Source of the DNA: Opitutia bacterium
GTDB lineage: Bacteria; Verrucomicrobiota; Verrucomicrobiia; Opitutales; UBA953
Reading direction: 5' to 3'
Assembly: GCA_947460445.1 (NCBI GenBank)
Contig: CANHHS010000022.1
Location: 1-15,081, forward strand
Length of the DNA stretch: 15,081 bases
The notes under the pieces are model-generated. The model saw only the letters and a program-made list of their open reading frames with translations. It did no database searches and was not told the origin of the DNA. Each line of letters starts with the position of its first letter. Position 1 is the first letter of the stretch. Positions 7,053-13,624 of the stretch are shown here, in pieces. The position numbers were made by a program, and so were the translations under genes.

Positions 7053-8933
7053 TTAGGCCTCTACAGGCTTAGCCCATAGACGCTGAATAACATTCAGCAG
7101 AAGGAGTCCGCTGACGACAAAGATAGCCGTCAAGACCCAGGCCATTGTCAGGCGGGAAGGATCGCCTGCTGCATAGAGGAAGTTACCGATAGCGAAGAGC
7201 GATGACCAGATCACGACTACGCCAGACGCCCAGCCCACAAATGCGAGCACAGTATGATTGGATTCGGAGACTTCGGCATCAGAAACGCCTGCTTCAGCGC
7301 GGATGGCTGCCCAACCCGGACCAGCTGGCTTAACCTTGCGAACGAAGCTAATGAGCGTCGCCTTGTCGGTAGCTGGAAGAACGAATGATGCCACAATCCA
7401 TGCGACGGTAGTAATAGCTACCTGTGTAATCGTGTGCTCAGCAAACCCGCCCGCCATGTACTTCGGCACAAAGTATGCCGTGAGCAGAGACATCACCATC
7501 GCCACGACCTCGCTCCAAGCGGATACGCGCCACCAGAACCAGCGAGCAACGTAGATAAGGCCCGTGCCCGCACCAATGGACAGAAGGACCTGGAAGGCCT
7601 GCTGAGCTGAAGCCATATAAAGGCTAAGCCATGCCGCGACTACATAGAGGCCAACAGTGCAGAGACGACCAACGTTAATGTAATGTGACTCCGTCGCCGA
7701 CTTCTTGATAAAGCGACGGTAGAAGTCGTGCACCAAGTAGGATGAGCCCCAATTTAAGTGCGTGAGAATCGTCGATGAGTTTGCTGCGATCAGACCGCCG
7801 ACCATTAGGCCAACGAAGCCTACGGGTAAGAACTTGAGCATCGCCGGGAACGCCGAGTCATGGCCAATGCGCGCGGCATCAGCATCCGGGAACGCCGCCT
7901 GAATAGAGGCGAGGTCTGGGAAGATAATAATCGAGCAGAGCGCGGTGATAATCCAGGGCCATGGACGGAAAACGTAGTGCGCAAGATTGAAGAAGAGCGT
8001 GCCGCCGAGGGAGTCCTTCTCGGACTTCGATGCCAACATGCGCTGTGCGATATACGAACCGCCACCAGGCTCAGCGCCAGGATACCAATTCGCCCACCAG
8101 CTAATCGCCATGGGGAGAATGAAGATCATCAACGCGAGCTCCGACATCGAGAAATTCGGCAAGATATCGAGGATAGGCTGCCCGGCGCCTGTTGCTGCAG
8201 ACATGACAGGCGAATCATTAACCATCAACACCTCTTGGCCTTTGAGTTTCTCAACCATCAACTTAAGGCCCGTGAATGCGCTGTCGTCGGCACCATCAGT
8301 TAATTTTTTCGCAACCGCGACCAACGAGTAGTAAGCTGCAGCGAATACCGCAGTCATCTTGATAAAGAACTGCACCATATCGATAACCAGCACACCCCAA
8401 AGGCCAGAGTGAGCGGCAAAGACGACATTGAGCACGCCACAGATAGCGATCGTCTGCCAAGCAGGCATGCCGAAGAGAATGTTGGCAATCTTCACTGCCG
8501 CCAAGGTGACCATCCCCATGATGAAGCAATTAAAGAACAGACCAAGGTAGACGGCACGGAAACCCCGCACAACTGATGCAGCCTGACCTGAATAACGGTG
8601 TTCATAGAACTCGAGGTCCGTCATGACACCGGAGCGACGCCATAAGCGTGCAAAGAAGAAGACCGTGGCCACGCCCGTGAGGACGAAAGCCCACCACTGC
8701 CAGTTACCGGCGACACCGTACTTACGAACCTGCTCGGTTACCCAATTCGGGGTGTCCGACGAAAAGGTGGTGGCCACCATGGAGAGGCCGGCGAGCCACC
8801 AGGGTACAGAGCGCCCAGAGGCGAAGAACTCAGAAGTGCTTTCAGACGAGCGCTTCGCATAGAAGAGCGCAGGAACGAAGCAGACGAGGATGGTTGCGGC
8901 AACGATGGCCCAGTCGATCCAGGTTAGGTGCAT
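7053..8933 (-). CDS. Sodium:solute symporter (SSS family), second copy and different subfamily
   Basis: This polytopic inner-membrane transporter has 626 residues from the ATG at 8933 (MHLTWIDW). A 15-codon upstream extension is in frame but lies in the promoter region and is polar. Family marks are EFFASGRSVPWWLAGLSMVA (residues 35-54), TTFSSDTPNWV, then RLWRRSGVMTDLEFYEHRYSG and GLWGVLVIDMVQFFI. The pattern resembles the long SSS proteins common in Planctomycetes and Verrucomicrobiota, usually annotated only as sodium:solute or sodium:proline symporters. A hydrophilic stretch of about 60 residues (from AKKLTDG to PNFS) enlarges one loop. It is clearly not a recent duplicate of the other symporter in this window. 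Terminators on both sides make it a single-gene unit. The substrate is unknown. Confidence 0.92.
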   Translation of the reverse strand: MHLTWIDWAIVAATILVCFVPALFYAKRSSESTSEFFASGRSVPWWLAGLSMVATTFSSDTPNWVTEQVRKYGVAGNWQWWAFVLTGVATVFFFARLWRRSGVMTDLEFYEHRYSGQAASVVRGFRAVYLGLFFNCFIMGMVTLAAVKIANILFGMPAWQTIAICGVLNVVFAAHSGLWGVLVIDMVQFFIKMTAVFAAAYYSLVAVAKKLTDGADDSAFTGLKLMVEKLKGQEVLMVNDSPVMSAATGAGQPILDILPNFSMSELALMIFILPMAISWWANWYPGAEPGGGSYIAQRMLASKSEKDSLGGTLFFNLAHYVFRPWPWIITALCSIIIFPDLASIQAAFPDADAARIGHDSAFPAMLKFLPVGFVGLMVGGLIAANSSTILTHLNWGSSYLVHDFYRRFIKKSATESHYINVGRLCTVGLYVVAAWLSLYMASAQQAFQVLLSIGAGTGLIYVARWFWWRVSAWSEVVAMVMSLLTAYFVPKYMAGGFAEHTITQVAITTVAWIVASFVLPATDKATLISFVRKVKPAGPGWAAIRAEAGVSDAEVSESNHTVLAFVGWASGVVVIWSSLFAIGNFLYAAGDPSRLTMAWVLTAIFVVSGLLLLNVIQRLWAKPVEA

Positions 8934-8968
8934 AATAGTGGGTAAGGTATTTGTCGCACTCCTTGACG

Positions 8969-8981
8969 GGGTTGGCAACCC
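8969..8981. promoter_or_regulatory. Perfect 13-nt inverted repeat upstream of the second symporter gene
   Basis: GGGTTGGCAACCC is a perfect palindrome around one central base, 35 nt upstream of the symporter ATG. On the minus strand it contains TTGCCA, which could be a poor -35 box. Its position fits an operator, but it also lies next to a terminator and could be incidental. Confidence 0.35.
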
Positions 8982-8984
8982 GAG

Positions 8985-9018
8985 AAAAAGAACGAGGCCG
9001 CCCAGAGGCGGCCCCGTT
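8985..9018 (-). terminator. Rho-independent terminator after the exported ClpP-like gene pair
   Basis: A 12-bp GC-rich stem (8991-9002 against 9007-9018, one G-T wobble on the minus strand) closes a 4-nt loop. CTTTTT follows on the minus strand. It lies 20 nt beyond the stop of the downstream ClpP-like gene and ends that operon. Confidence 0.92.
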
Positions 9019-9037
9019 TTAGCGGCTAATTCCTAAA

Positions 9038-10348
9038 TCAGCGCGCCCGGTAAATGCCACGTGGATCGTATATCCAATAGGCATCGAAGGGGTTTTGAAG
9101 CGGTGGCAATTCAATGTAGGTACGACCTTGTGCGTCGACCGTCTCATTGAGGCTACTGGGAGGGGTCGCTGGACGCGCAGGGACAAGCACAGCTTGTGCC
9201 GACTTATCAGGCAGAAGATCGAGTACGGACGTTTCTTCAATGCGTTCGACAACGTTATCAACCCACTTCAGTTCCTTGGCACGATCGCCGAAGGCCTGCC
9301 AGTCACCATTCGAATCATTTTTGTACATCTGCTTCACGAACTCTTCGAGAGAGATGCCCATCTTCTTGGCAATCGGGGTGGCCAAACGCTCATACCAAAT
9401 TTGCGTAAAGCCGAGTTGCTCCTTCAGCACTGTCATATTCGCACGACTTAAGGTCGTGGACGCCTGGTGATGAAGGAGGATGGTATTGGGGTAGCAATAA
9501 GAGCGCTCAGCGAGCGTCGTAATGACTGCAGCCATGGAGGCAGCAAAGCTCTTCACCACAACATAGACGGGGGCTTTCGACGAGGCCATCGCCTTCTGAA
9601 TTTGATAACCCGCAGCAATCGATCCACCGGGCGAGTTATCAATCACCAAGAAGATAGGAAACTCGGATGACTGGTTGTTGAAGAATGAAAGTCGCTCGGA
9701 AACAAACTCAGCCAACTGATCTGTCACAGGGCCGTTCATGGCAATGCGACGATCGCTAATCACCAAAGTGCCATCAACCAGCGGCTCTTTCAGGTAGCGA
9801 GGTTGTGCTTTTGCCGCAATCTTGCGGGCTTCTTCTTCTTTTTGATAACGGACAATGTCTCCCTGAATACGACCAATGGAATTCGCTGACTCGAGTTGGA
9901 GTTGCTTGGATTCGGCTTCGAGATCGCGGATGCGATTCGTGCGTTCAGTCAGGCGAGCTGAAGCGCGTGCAGCCTCAAGTGCAGCTGTGCGTTCGAGCTT
10001 AGCACGCTCTTCTTCAGCAGCAGCAGCCTCAGCAGCCACACGTGCTGCACGCAGAGCCTTCTCCGCGGTGAGCTTGGATGTCTCGGCATTCATAGGCGCA
10101 AGGACTTCGGCGCGCTTAGCTTCGGCAAGCGCAAGCTCGGCTTGAATGCGGGCAGCTTCGATACGTAATTTTTCTGTCTCCTTCTGGAGGGCACGCAATT
10201 CGGGCGCCACTTCTGGAGCAGTTGGACGGGCGGCTTCTGCCGCTGGTGCTGCAGCAGCAGGTGCAATCGCAGGCGCAGACTGCTGACCCAGTAAAGTTGC
10301 AGACGTTAGCAAGGAGAGCGCAAGCGCTCGGAGTTTTTGGTTTTTCAT
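9038..10348 (-). CDS. Exported ClpP-fold serine protease with N-terminal coiled coil (second of a tandem pair)
   Basis: The product has 436 residues from the ATG at 10348. A signal peptide spans about residues 1-21 (LALSLLTSATLLGQ). A Pro/Ala-rich linker follows (25-48). Residues 50-180 form an Ala/Glu/Arg/Lys-rich stretch that should be a long coiled coil. A ClpP-like domain fills about 190-370: FLVIDNSPGGSIAAGYQI (233-250), FAASMAA with Ser271, LLHHQAS with His294, and NGDW with Asp349. The ClpP triad is thus intact, unlike the Ser-Lys dyad of SppA. A variable Pro-rich stretch leads to a final WIYDPRGIYRAR. The start is fixed by an ATGA overlap with the upstream paralogue; a 13-codon upstream extension is rejected because the signal peptide begins at this Met. 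The export signal implies action in the periplasm, where no Clp ATPase can feed it. The substrate is unknown; a structural, non-degradative role is possible. Confidence 0.85.
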   Translation of the reverse strand: MKNQKLRALALSLLTSATLLGQQSAPAIAPAAAAPAAEAARPTAPEVAPELRALQKETEKLRIEAARIQAELALAEAKRAEVLAPMNAETSKLTAEKALRAARVAAEAAAAEEERAKLERTAALEAARASARLTERTNRIRDLEAESKQLQLESANSIGRIQGDIVRYQKEEEARKIAAKAQPRYLKEPLVDGTLVISDRRIAMNGPVTDQLAEFVSERLSFFNNQSSEFPIFLVIDNSPGGSIAAGYQIQKAMASSKAPVYVVVKSFAASMAAVITTLAERSYCYPNTILLHHQASTTLSRANMTVLKEQLGFTQIWYERLATPIAKKMGISLEEFVKQMYKNDSNGDWQAFGDRAKELKWVDNVVERIEETSVLDLLPDKSAQAVLVPARPATPPSSLNETVDAQGRTYIELPPLQNPFDAYWIYDPRGIYRAR

Positions 10349-11511
10349 CGGGCGAGATAAATATTTTCGGGATCGTAAATCATCCAAGCATCACCGGGTT
10401 GTAAAATAGGGAGAACAATTTGTGCTTTGCCCGCAGCATTTCTACGGATGATTTGAACGACGGCCGGACGCGGAGCTGCCGAGAGTTCATCGACACTGTC
10501 TTCGGCAATTTTTTCAACGACGTCTGTCACCCAGTGGCGGCGAACGGCTTCGTCGCCTAAAATTTTCCAGTCGCCAGTCACCGTGGCAGCGTACATCTGC
10601 TTCACAAATTCGTCTAAGGTAATGCCAAGGCGCTTCGCAACTTCTACATTGATGCGCCCGCACCAAATTTCAGACCAATCCAACTGTTCGTGAAGCTGAG
10701 TTATGTTGCCCTGTATAACTGTAGAAGGTTGATGGTGAAGGATAACAGTGTTTGGATAACAGAATGAACGTTTCGCAAGCGTTGTGACGACAGCAGCCAT
10801 TGAAGCAGCGTACTGCTTCACAACAACATACACCGGCGCTTTAGAGGTCTGCATCGCGCGCAGAATTTGATACCCCGACATCACTGAACCACCCGGTGAA
10901 GCATCAATCACAATGAAGATAGGTTCTTTTTCGGACTGAAGATTATAAAAGGCAATATGGTCGCAGACAAATTTCGCAAGGTCGTCGCTCACAGGACCAT
11001 TAAACGGAATGCGGCGATCGCTGATGTGTAACGTTCCGTTAATCAAAGGATCAAGCGGATGCTCAACTTTTATACCGTAAGCCAACTTGGCGGCACGTTT
11101 GCGCGCCATCGCAAGGGCTGCTTCTGTATCTAACTGCGTATTCGCCAAAGTGTTTTGTGCCTGATTCAGGCGAATCTCAGATTCAATCTCTGTGCGACGG
11201 CGGTCACCCTCGGCGAGAGCTGCTGACTTGCGAGCAGTCTCGAGTGCAGCTGTGCGCTGAAGTTGTGCCCGCTCTGCATCCACTTCCACAGCGGCGGCCT
11301 CGGCACGGGCTGCACGTAAAGTTGCTTCAGCTTCTAATCGACGTAATTCATCCGTCTGCGGCAGGGTCGCTAATTTTCGCTGGGCCGCAGCGAGCTCCAA
11401 GCGGGCCTGGATGAGAGCCGTCTCGGCTTCGACCTGACGCGTGGAAACGGGGGGTGCTTCTTGGCCAATTAAGGCAGCGCAGAGGAAAATGGGGCCTAAA
11501 CGGGAAATCAT
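10345..11511 (-). CDS. Exported ClpP-fold serine protease with N-terminal coiled coil (first of a tandem pair)
   Basis: This 388-residue paralogue of the downstream gene has the same layout. A signal peptide covers about residues 1-17 (GPIFLCAALIGQ). A coiled-coil region follows (about 25-145), rich in Ala, Glu, Arg and Leu. The ClpP-like domain (about 155-338) has FIVIDASPGGSVMSGYQI (199-216), YAASMAA with Ser237, ILHHQPS with His260, and TGDW with Asp314. The C-terminus ends WMIYDPENIYLAR. Similarity to the partner is strong in the protease domain, in a block of the coil (RTAALE followed by AR and SA) and in the last dozen residues, and weak between. It lacks the long Pro/Ala linker. The stop TGA overlaps the partner's ATG, so the two are translationally coupled and probably made in similar amounts, as expected for subunits of a mixed oligomer (inference). 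It is the first gene of the operon, divergent from psd. Confidence 0.85.
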   Translation of the reverse strand: MISRLGPIFLCAALIGQEAPPVSTRQVEAETALIQARLELAAAQRKLATLPQTDELRRLEAEATLRAARAEAAAVEVDAERAQLQRTAALETARKSAALAEGDRRRTEIESEIRLNQAQNTLANTQLDTEAALAMARKRAAKLAYGIKVEHPLDPLINGTLHISDRRIPFNGPVSDDLAKFVCDHIAFYNLQSEKEPIFIVIDASPGGSVMSGYQILRAMQTSKAPVYVVVKQYAASMAAVVTTLAKRSFCYPNTVILHHQPSTVIQGNITQLHEQLDWSEIWCGRINVEVAKRLGITLDEFVKQMYAATVTGDWKILGDEAVRRHWVTDVVEKIAEDSVDELSAAPRPAVVQIIRRNAAGKAQIVLPILQPGDAWMIYDPENIYLAR

Positions 11512-11550
11512 TGCGTGATGAGATAGTCCTGTATGACACCATTTTTGTTC

Positions 11551-11570
11551 CCTTAAACCTTAAATTAAGG
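11551..11570. promoter_or_regulatory. Repeat and palindrome in the divergent promoter region
   Basis: Two adjacent direct copies of CCTTAAA (11551-11557, 11558-11564) run into TTAAGG, giving a perfect 13-nt palindrome at 11558-11570. This lies between the divergent ClpP-like operon and psd, 11 nt before the psd start. It could be a regulator site acting on one or both promoters. The AAGG at its end could also act as the psd ribosome binding site. Confidence 0.4.
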
Positions 11571-11581
11571 ATGCATAAGGC

Positions 11582-12484
11582 ATGTCTATTGATGCACCCA
11601 TCCGCTACCGCGACCGACAGACAGGCCGAATCGAAACCGAACAGGTCTACGGCGAGGCATGGCTCAAGCGCATCTACGGCAATCCTTTAGGCATGCTCGT
11701 TCTACATGCAGCCGTGCGCCGTGCTTGGTTTTCGTCTCTCTACGGAAAATTGAGCGACCGCGCCACCAGCGCCGCCAAGGTCGGGCCATTTATCAAGAAG
11801 TTCGGGATTAAAATGGAGGACTTCGTTGTACCCCCCGGCGGCTACGCGACATTTAATGATTTCTTTTACCGTAAACTCACGGCAGGCGCTCGACCCATTG
11901 ATGCAGATCCATCCGTTGCAATTTTTCCTGCGGACGCCCGACATCTCGGCTTTCAGGACATCTCGACCGCAGACGGTATCTACGCAAAAGGCCAAAAGCT
12001 TTCGGTAGCCGAACTGGTAGGCGACCGTGCCCTCGGCGAGCGCTATGCTCGCGGCACCGTTATCTGCTCACGCCTCTGCCCGGTAGACTATCACCGCTTT
12101 CACTTCCCCGTGGCAGGCACGCCGAGCGCGGCTGTGCCTATCGACGGTACACTTGGCTCAGTCAATCCAATCGCTCTCCGCCGTAAGTTAAATTGGCTTT
12201 GGGAAAATAAACGTGCCCGCGTCACGCTGAGCGCAGGAGCCTTTGGTCAAGTAACCCTTGTTGCTGTTGGCGCAACAAATGTTGGGGGCATCATGGAAAC
12301 CTACACCCCAGACACAGCACTGACAAAAGGCGCAGAACGTGGCTACTTCCGCTTTGGCGGCTCGTGGGTGGCAACACTCTTTGAACCAGGCCGCGTTCGT
12401 CTTGAACAAGATCTTGCAGGGTCAACTGCAGAAGGCATTGAGCTTCTCGCTCGTTTTGGCACCCCGATGGCGAGGCTTGCCTGA
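11582..12484 (+). CDS. psd: Phosphatidylserine decarboxylase proenzyme
   Basis: This enzyme makes phosphatidylethanolamine from phosphatidylserine at the inner membrane. It is a 300-residue proenzyme that self-cleaves into a large beta chain and a small pyruvoyl alpha chain. Family marks are YATFNDFFYRKLTAGARPID (88-107) and PADARHLGF with Asp118. VDYHRFHFPVAG carries His171, and GYFRFGGSW holds the cleavage site Gly260-Ser261. Asp118, His171 and Ser261 match the known Asp-His-Ser self-cleavage relay. The layout (YATFNDFF, PVDYHRFHFP, FGGS) is that of the longer PSD type found in clostridia, chlamydiae and eukaryotes. The residue after the cleavage Ser is Trp, where Thr or Ser is usual. The start at 11582 is supported by an AAGG about 11 nt upstream and by MSIDAPIRYRDR, which resembles family N-termini. 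The gene heads the plus-strand half of the window and diverges from the ClpP-like pair. Confidence 0.93.
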   Translation: MSIDAPIRYRDRQTGRIETEQVYGEAWLKRIYGNPLGMLVLHAAVRRAWFSSLYGKLSDRATSAAKVGPFIKKFGIKMEDFVVPPGGYATFNDFFYRKLTAGARPIDADPSVAIFPADARHLGFQDISTADGIYAKGQKLSVAELVGDRALGERYARGTVICSRLCPVDYHRFHFPVAGTPSAAVPIDGTLGSVNPIALRRKLNWLWENKRARVTLSAGAFGQVTLVAVGATNVGGIMETYTPDTALTKGAERGYFRFGGSWVATLFEPGRVRLEQDLAGSTAEGIELLARFGTPMARLA

Positions 12485-12517
12485 CACGGCTTTCATCCAA
12501 TAGATGAACCTGCCGAT

Positions 12518-12598
12518 GCTCGGGTGGTGGAATGGCAGACACATCCGCTTTAGGTGCGGACGCCGAAAGGTATGCGGGTTCGACTCCCGCCCCGAGCA
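12518..12598 (+). tRNA. tRNA-Leu (anticodon UAG)
   Basis: An 81-nt class II tRNA. The acceptor stem is GCTCGGG with CCCGAGC and discriminator A. The D arm contains GGTGGAATGGCAGAC. The anticodon stem TCCGC/GCGGA carries loop TTTAGGT with TAG at 12551-12553. A long variable arm follows, and the T arm has GGTTCGACTCC. The 3' CCA is not encoded, since CT follows the discriminator. It lies between psd and the HAD gene on the same strand. Confidence 0.97.
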
Positions 12599-12655
12599 CT
12601 CGGCACCGTTGGCTCAACGCTGGACAGCACGGGCGACACCCCGTTAAATCAATCT

Positions 12656-13204
12656 ATGTTCGCGTGGATACGCAGCTTCCTCTCACCGAAAGAACTCAAT
12701 CTTTCGGAAGCACCGGACGAACCCATTCCGACCGAGCGCGTAAGCACGACTCGGCCCGAAGGCTTCAAGCCATGGATAGGGGTCGATCTCGACGGAACGC
12801 TCGCCCGAGCTGACAGCTGGGAAGGCATTACGCATATCGGCGAGCCTGTTCCTCTAATGCTTCGCCGTGTACGCATTTGGGTCGAAAAAGGTATGACCGT
12901 AAAAATATTAACGGCTCGGGCCTGCGATCCTGCAGGCATTGAAGCGACCCAAGCCTGGCTTGTCTCTCATGGCTTGCCGGCACTTGAAGTCACAGACCGC
13001 AAAGACTTTGGCATGATTGAACTTTGGGATGACCGCGCGATTCAAGTCGTTCATAATTCTGGCATTTGCTTCCTGAGCCCATCGGTGTTCGGTCGCCCAC
13101 GTGCACCGATTCTACCGGATGAAATTGCCGACCAAACCTACATTTTAGTCGGGGCCGAACGCTTCCAAAAACCCACGGCACCCCCACCCTCACCCACTGT
13201 ATGA
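12656..13204 (+). CDS. HAD-superfamily phosphatase-like protein
   Basis: This 182-residue cytoplasmic protein has HAD motifs. Motif I is WIGVDLDGTLA with Asp44 and Asp46. Motif II is ILTARA with Thr86. Lys116 lies in RKDFGM, and motif III is IELWDDRAIQVV with Asp125 and Asp126. This pattern (GVDLDGTLA, then IGEPVP, TAR and MIELWDDRAI) is a small HAD family found in many bacteria and phages, often annotated as hypothetical or polynucleotide-phosphatase-like. The catalytic residues for phosphate transfer are all present; the substrate is not known. The N-terminal 35 residues and a C-terminal part after about residue 135 lie outside the core, and the protein ends in a Pro/Thr-rich tail. The start at 12656 is chosen because an in-frame extension would begin inside the tRNA. 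Its stop overlaps the next gene's ATG (ATGA). Confidence 0.8.
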   Translation: MFAWIRSFLSPKELNLSEAPDEPIPTERVSTTRPEGFKPWIGVDLDGTLARADSWEGITHIGEPVPLMLRRVRIWVEKGMTVKILTARACDPAGIEATQAWLVSHGLPALEVTDRKDFGMIELWDDRAIQVVHNSGICFLSPSVFGRPRAPILPDEIADQTYILVGAERFQKPTAPPPSPTV

Positions 13205-13614
13205 TTGCTGCACCTAAAGTAGAATACTCGCTACGCGTACTCGCGCAGCTCGCGAAACAACACGCGCCCGGACACGTCGTTCGCGTCGAAGACTTAGCGA
13301 AAATTGAAGCCGTACCTCAAAACTATCTCGTGCAACTTTTAAACGAATTACGTGAAGGTGGATTGGTAGACTCAAAGCGCGGTAAGACTGGCGGCTATCG
13401 ACTGGCGCGTAATCCTGGCGACATCTCGGTGCATGACGTCTTAGCCGTGATTGATCCCGCTATCGCTAAAACAAAAGTAACCGCCAAGGGCGCCTCGGGA
13501 CCTCAAGTTGCCGGACTCTGGCGAGAAATCTCCCGTCGACTCGACGGCTCCCTCAGCGACCTGACGCTTGCCCACCTCGCTCGTGCAAGCGAAGGCGGCG
13601 ATTGGGAGATCTAA
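13201..13614 (+). CDS. Rrf2-family winged-helix transcriptional regulator without cysteines
   Basis: This 137-residue DNA-binding protein starts with a typical Rrf2 domain. VEYSLRVLAQLA is helix 1. VRVEDLAKIEAVPQNYLVQLLNELREGGLV is the helix-turn-helix with its recognition helix. SKRGKTGGYRLAR (about 58-70) is the wing, and ISVHDVLAVID follows. The C-terminal part is a Leu-rich helix. There is no Cys at all, so it cannot bind the iron-sulphur cluster that IscR, NsrR or RsrR hold through three Cys. It may respond to a partner protein as CymR does with CysK (analogy only), or to another ligand. It overlaps the HAD gene by four bases (ATGA), so the two are co-expressed. Targets are unknown; the palindromes near psd, the symporters and queA are candidates for testing. 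Confidence 0.88.
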   Translation: MIAAPKVEYSLRVLAQLAKQHAPGHVVRVEDLAKIEAVPQNYLVQLLNELREGGLVDSKRGKTGGYRLARNPGDISVHDVLAVIDPAIAKTKVTAKGASGPQVAGLWREISRRLDGSLSDLTLAHLARASEGGDWEI

Positions 13615-13624
13615 GCGGACGCTA

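Noticed and set aside
10349..10387. Thirteen-codon N-terminal extension of the downstream ClpP-like protein
   Set aside because: It would put charged residues before a clear signal peptide. The ATG at 10348 gives both the signal peptide and a classic ATGA overlap.
9038..11511. SppA signal-peptide peptidase identity for the exported pair
   Set aside because: SppA uses a Ser-Lys dyad. Here the AASMAA serine, the HHQ histidine and a GDW aspartate match the ClpP triad in order and spacing.
12492..12508. Hairpin TTCATC/GATGAA after psd as a terminator
   Set aside because: The stem is only 6 bp, A/T-rich, without a T-tract, and sits right before the tRNA. Too weak to call.
12554..12655. Longer start for the HAD gene
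   Set aside because: The extension begins inside the tRNA-Leu anticodon arm and has no family similarity. The ATG at 12656 leaves a complete protein.
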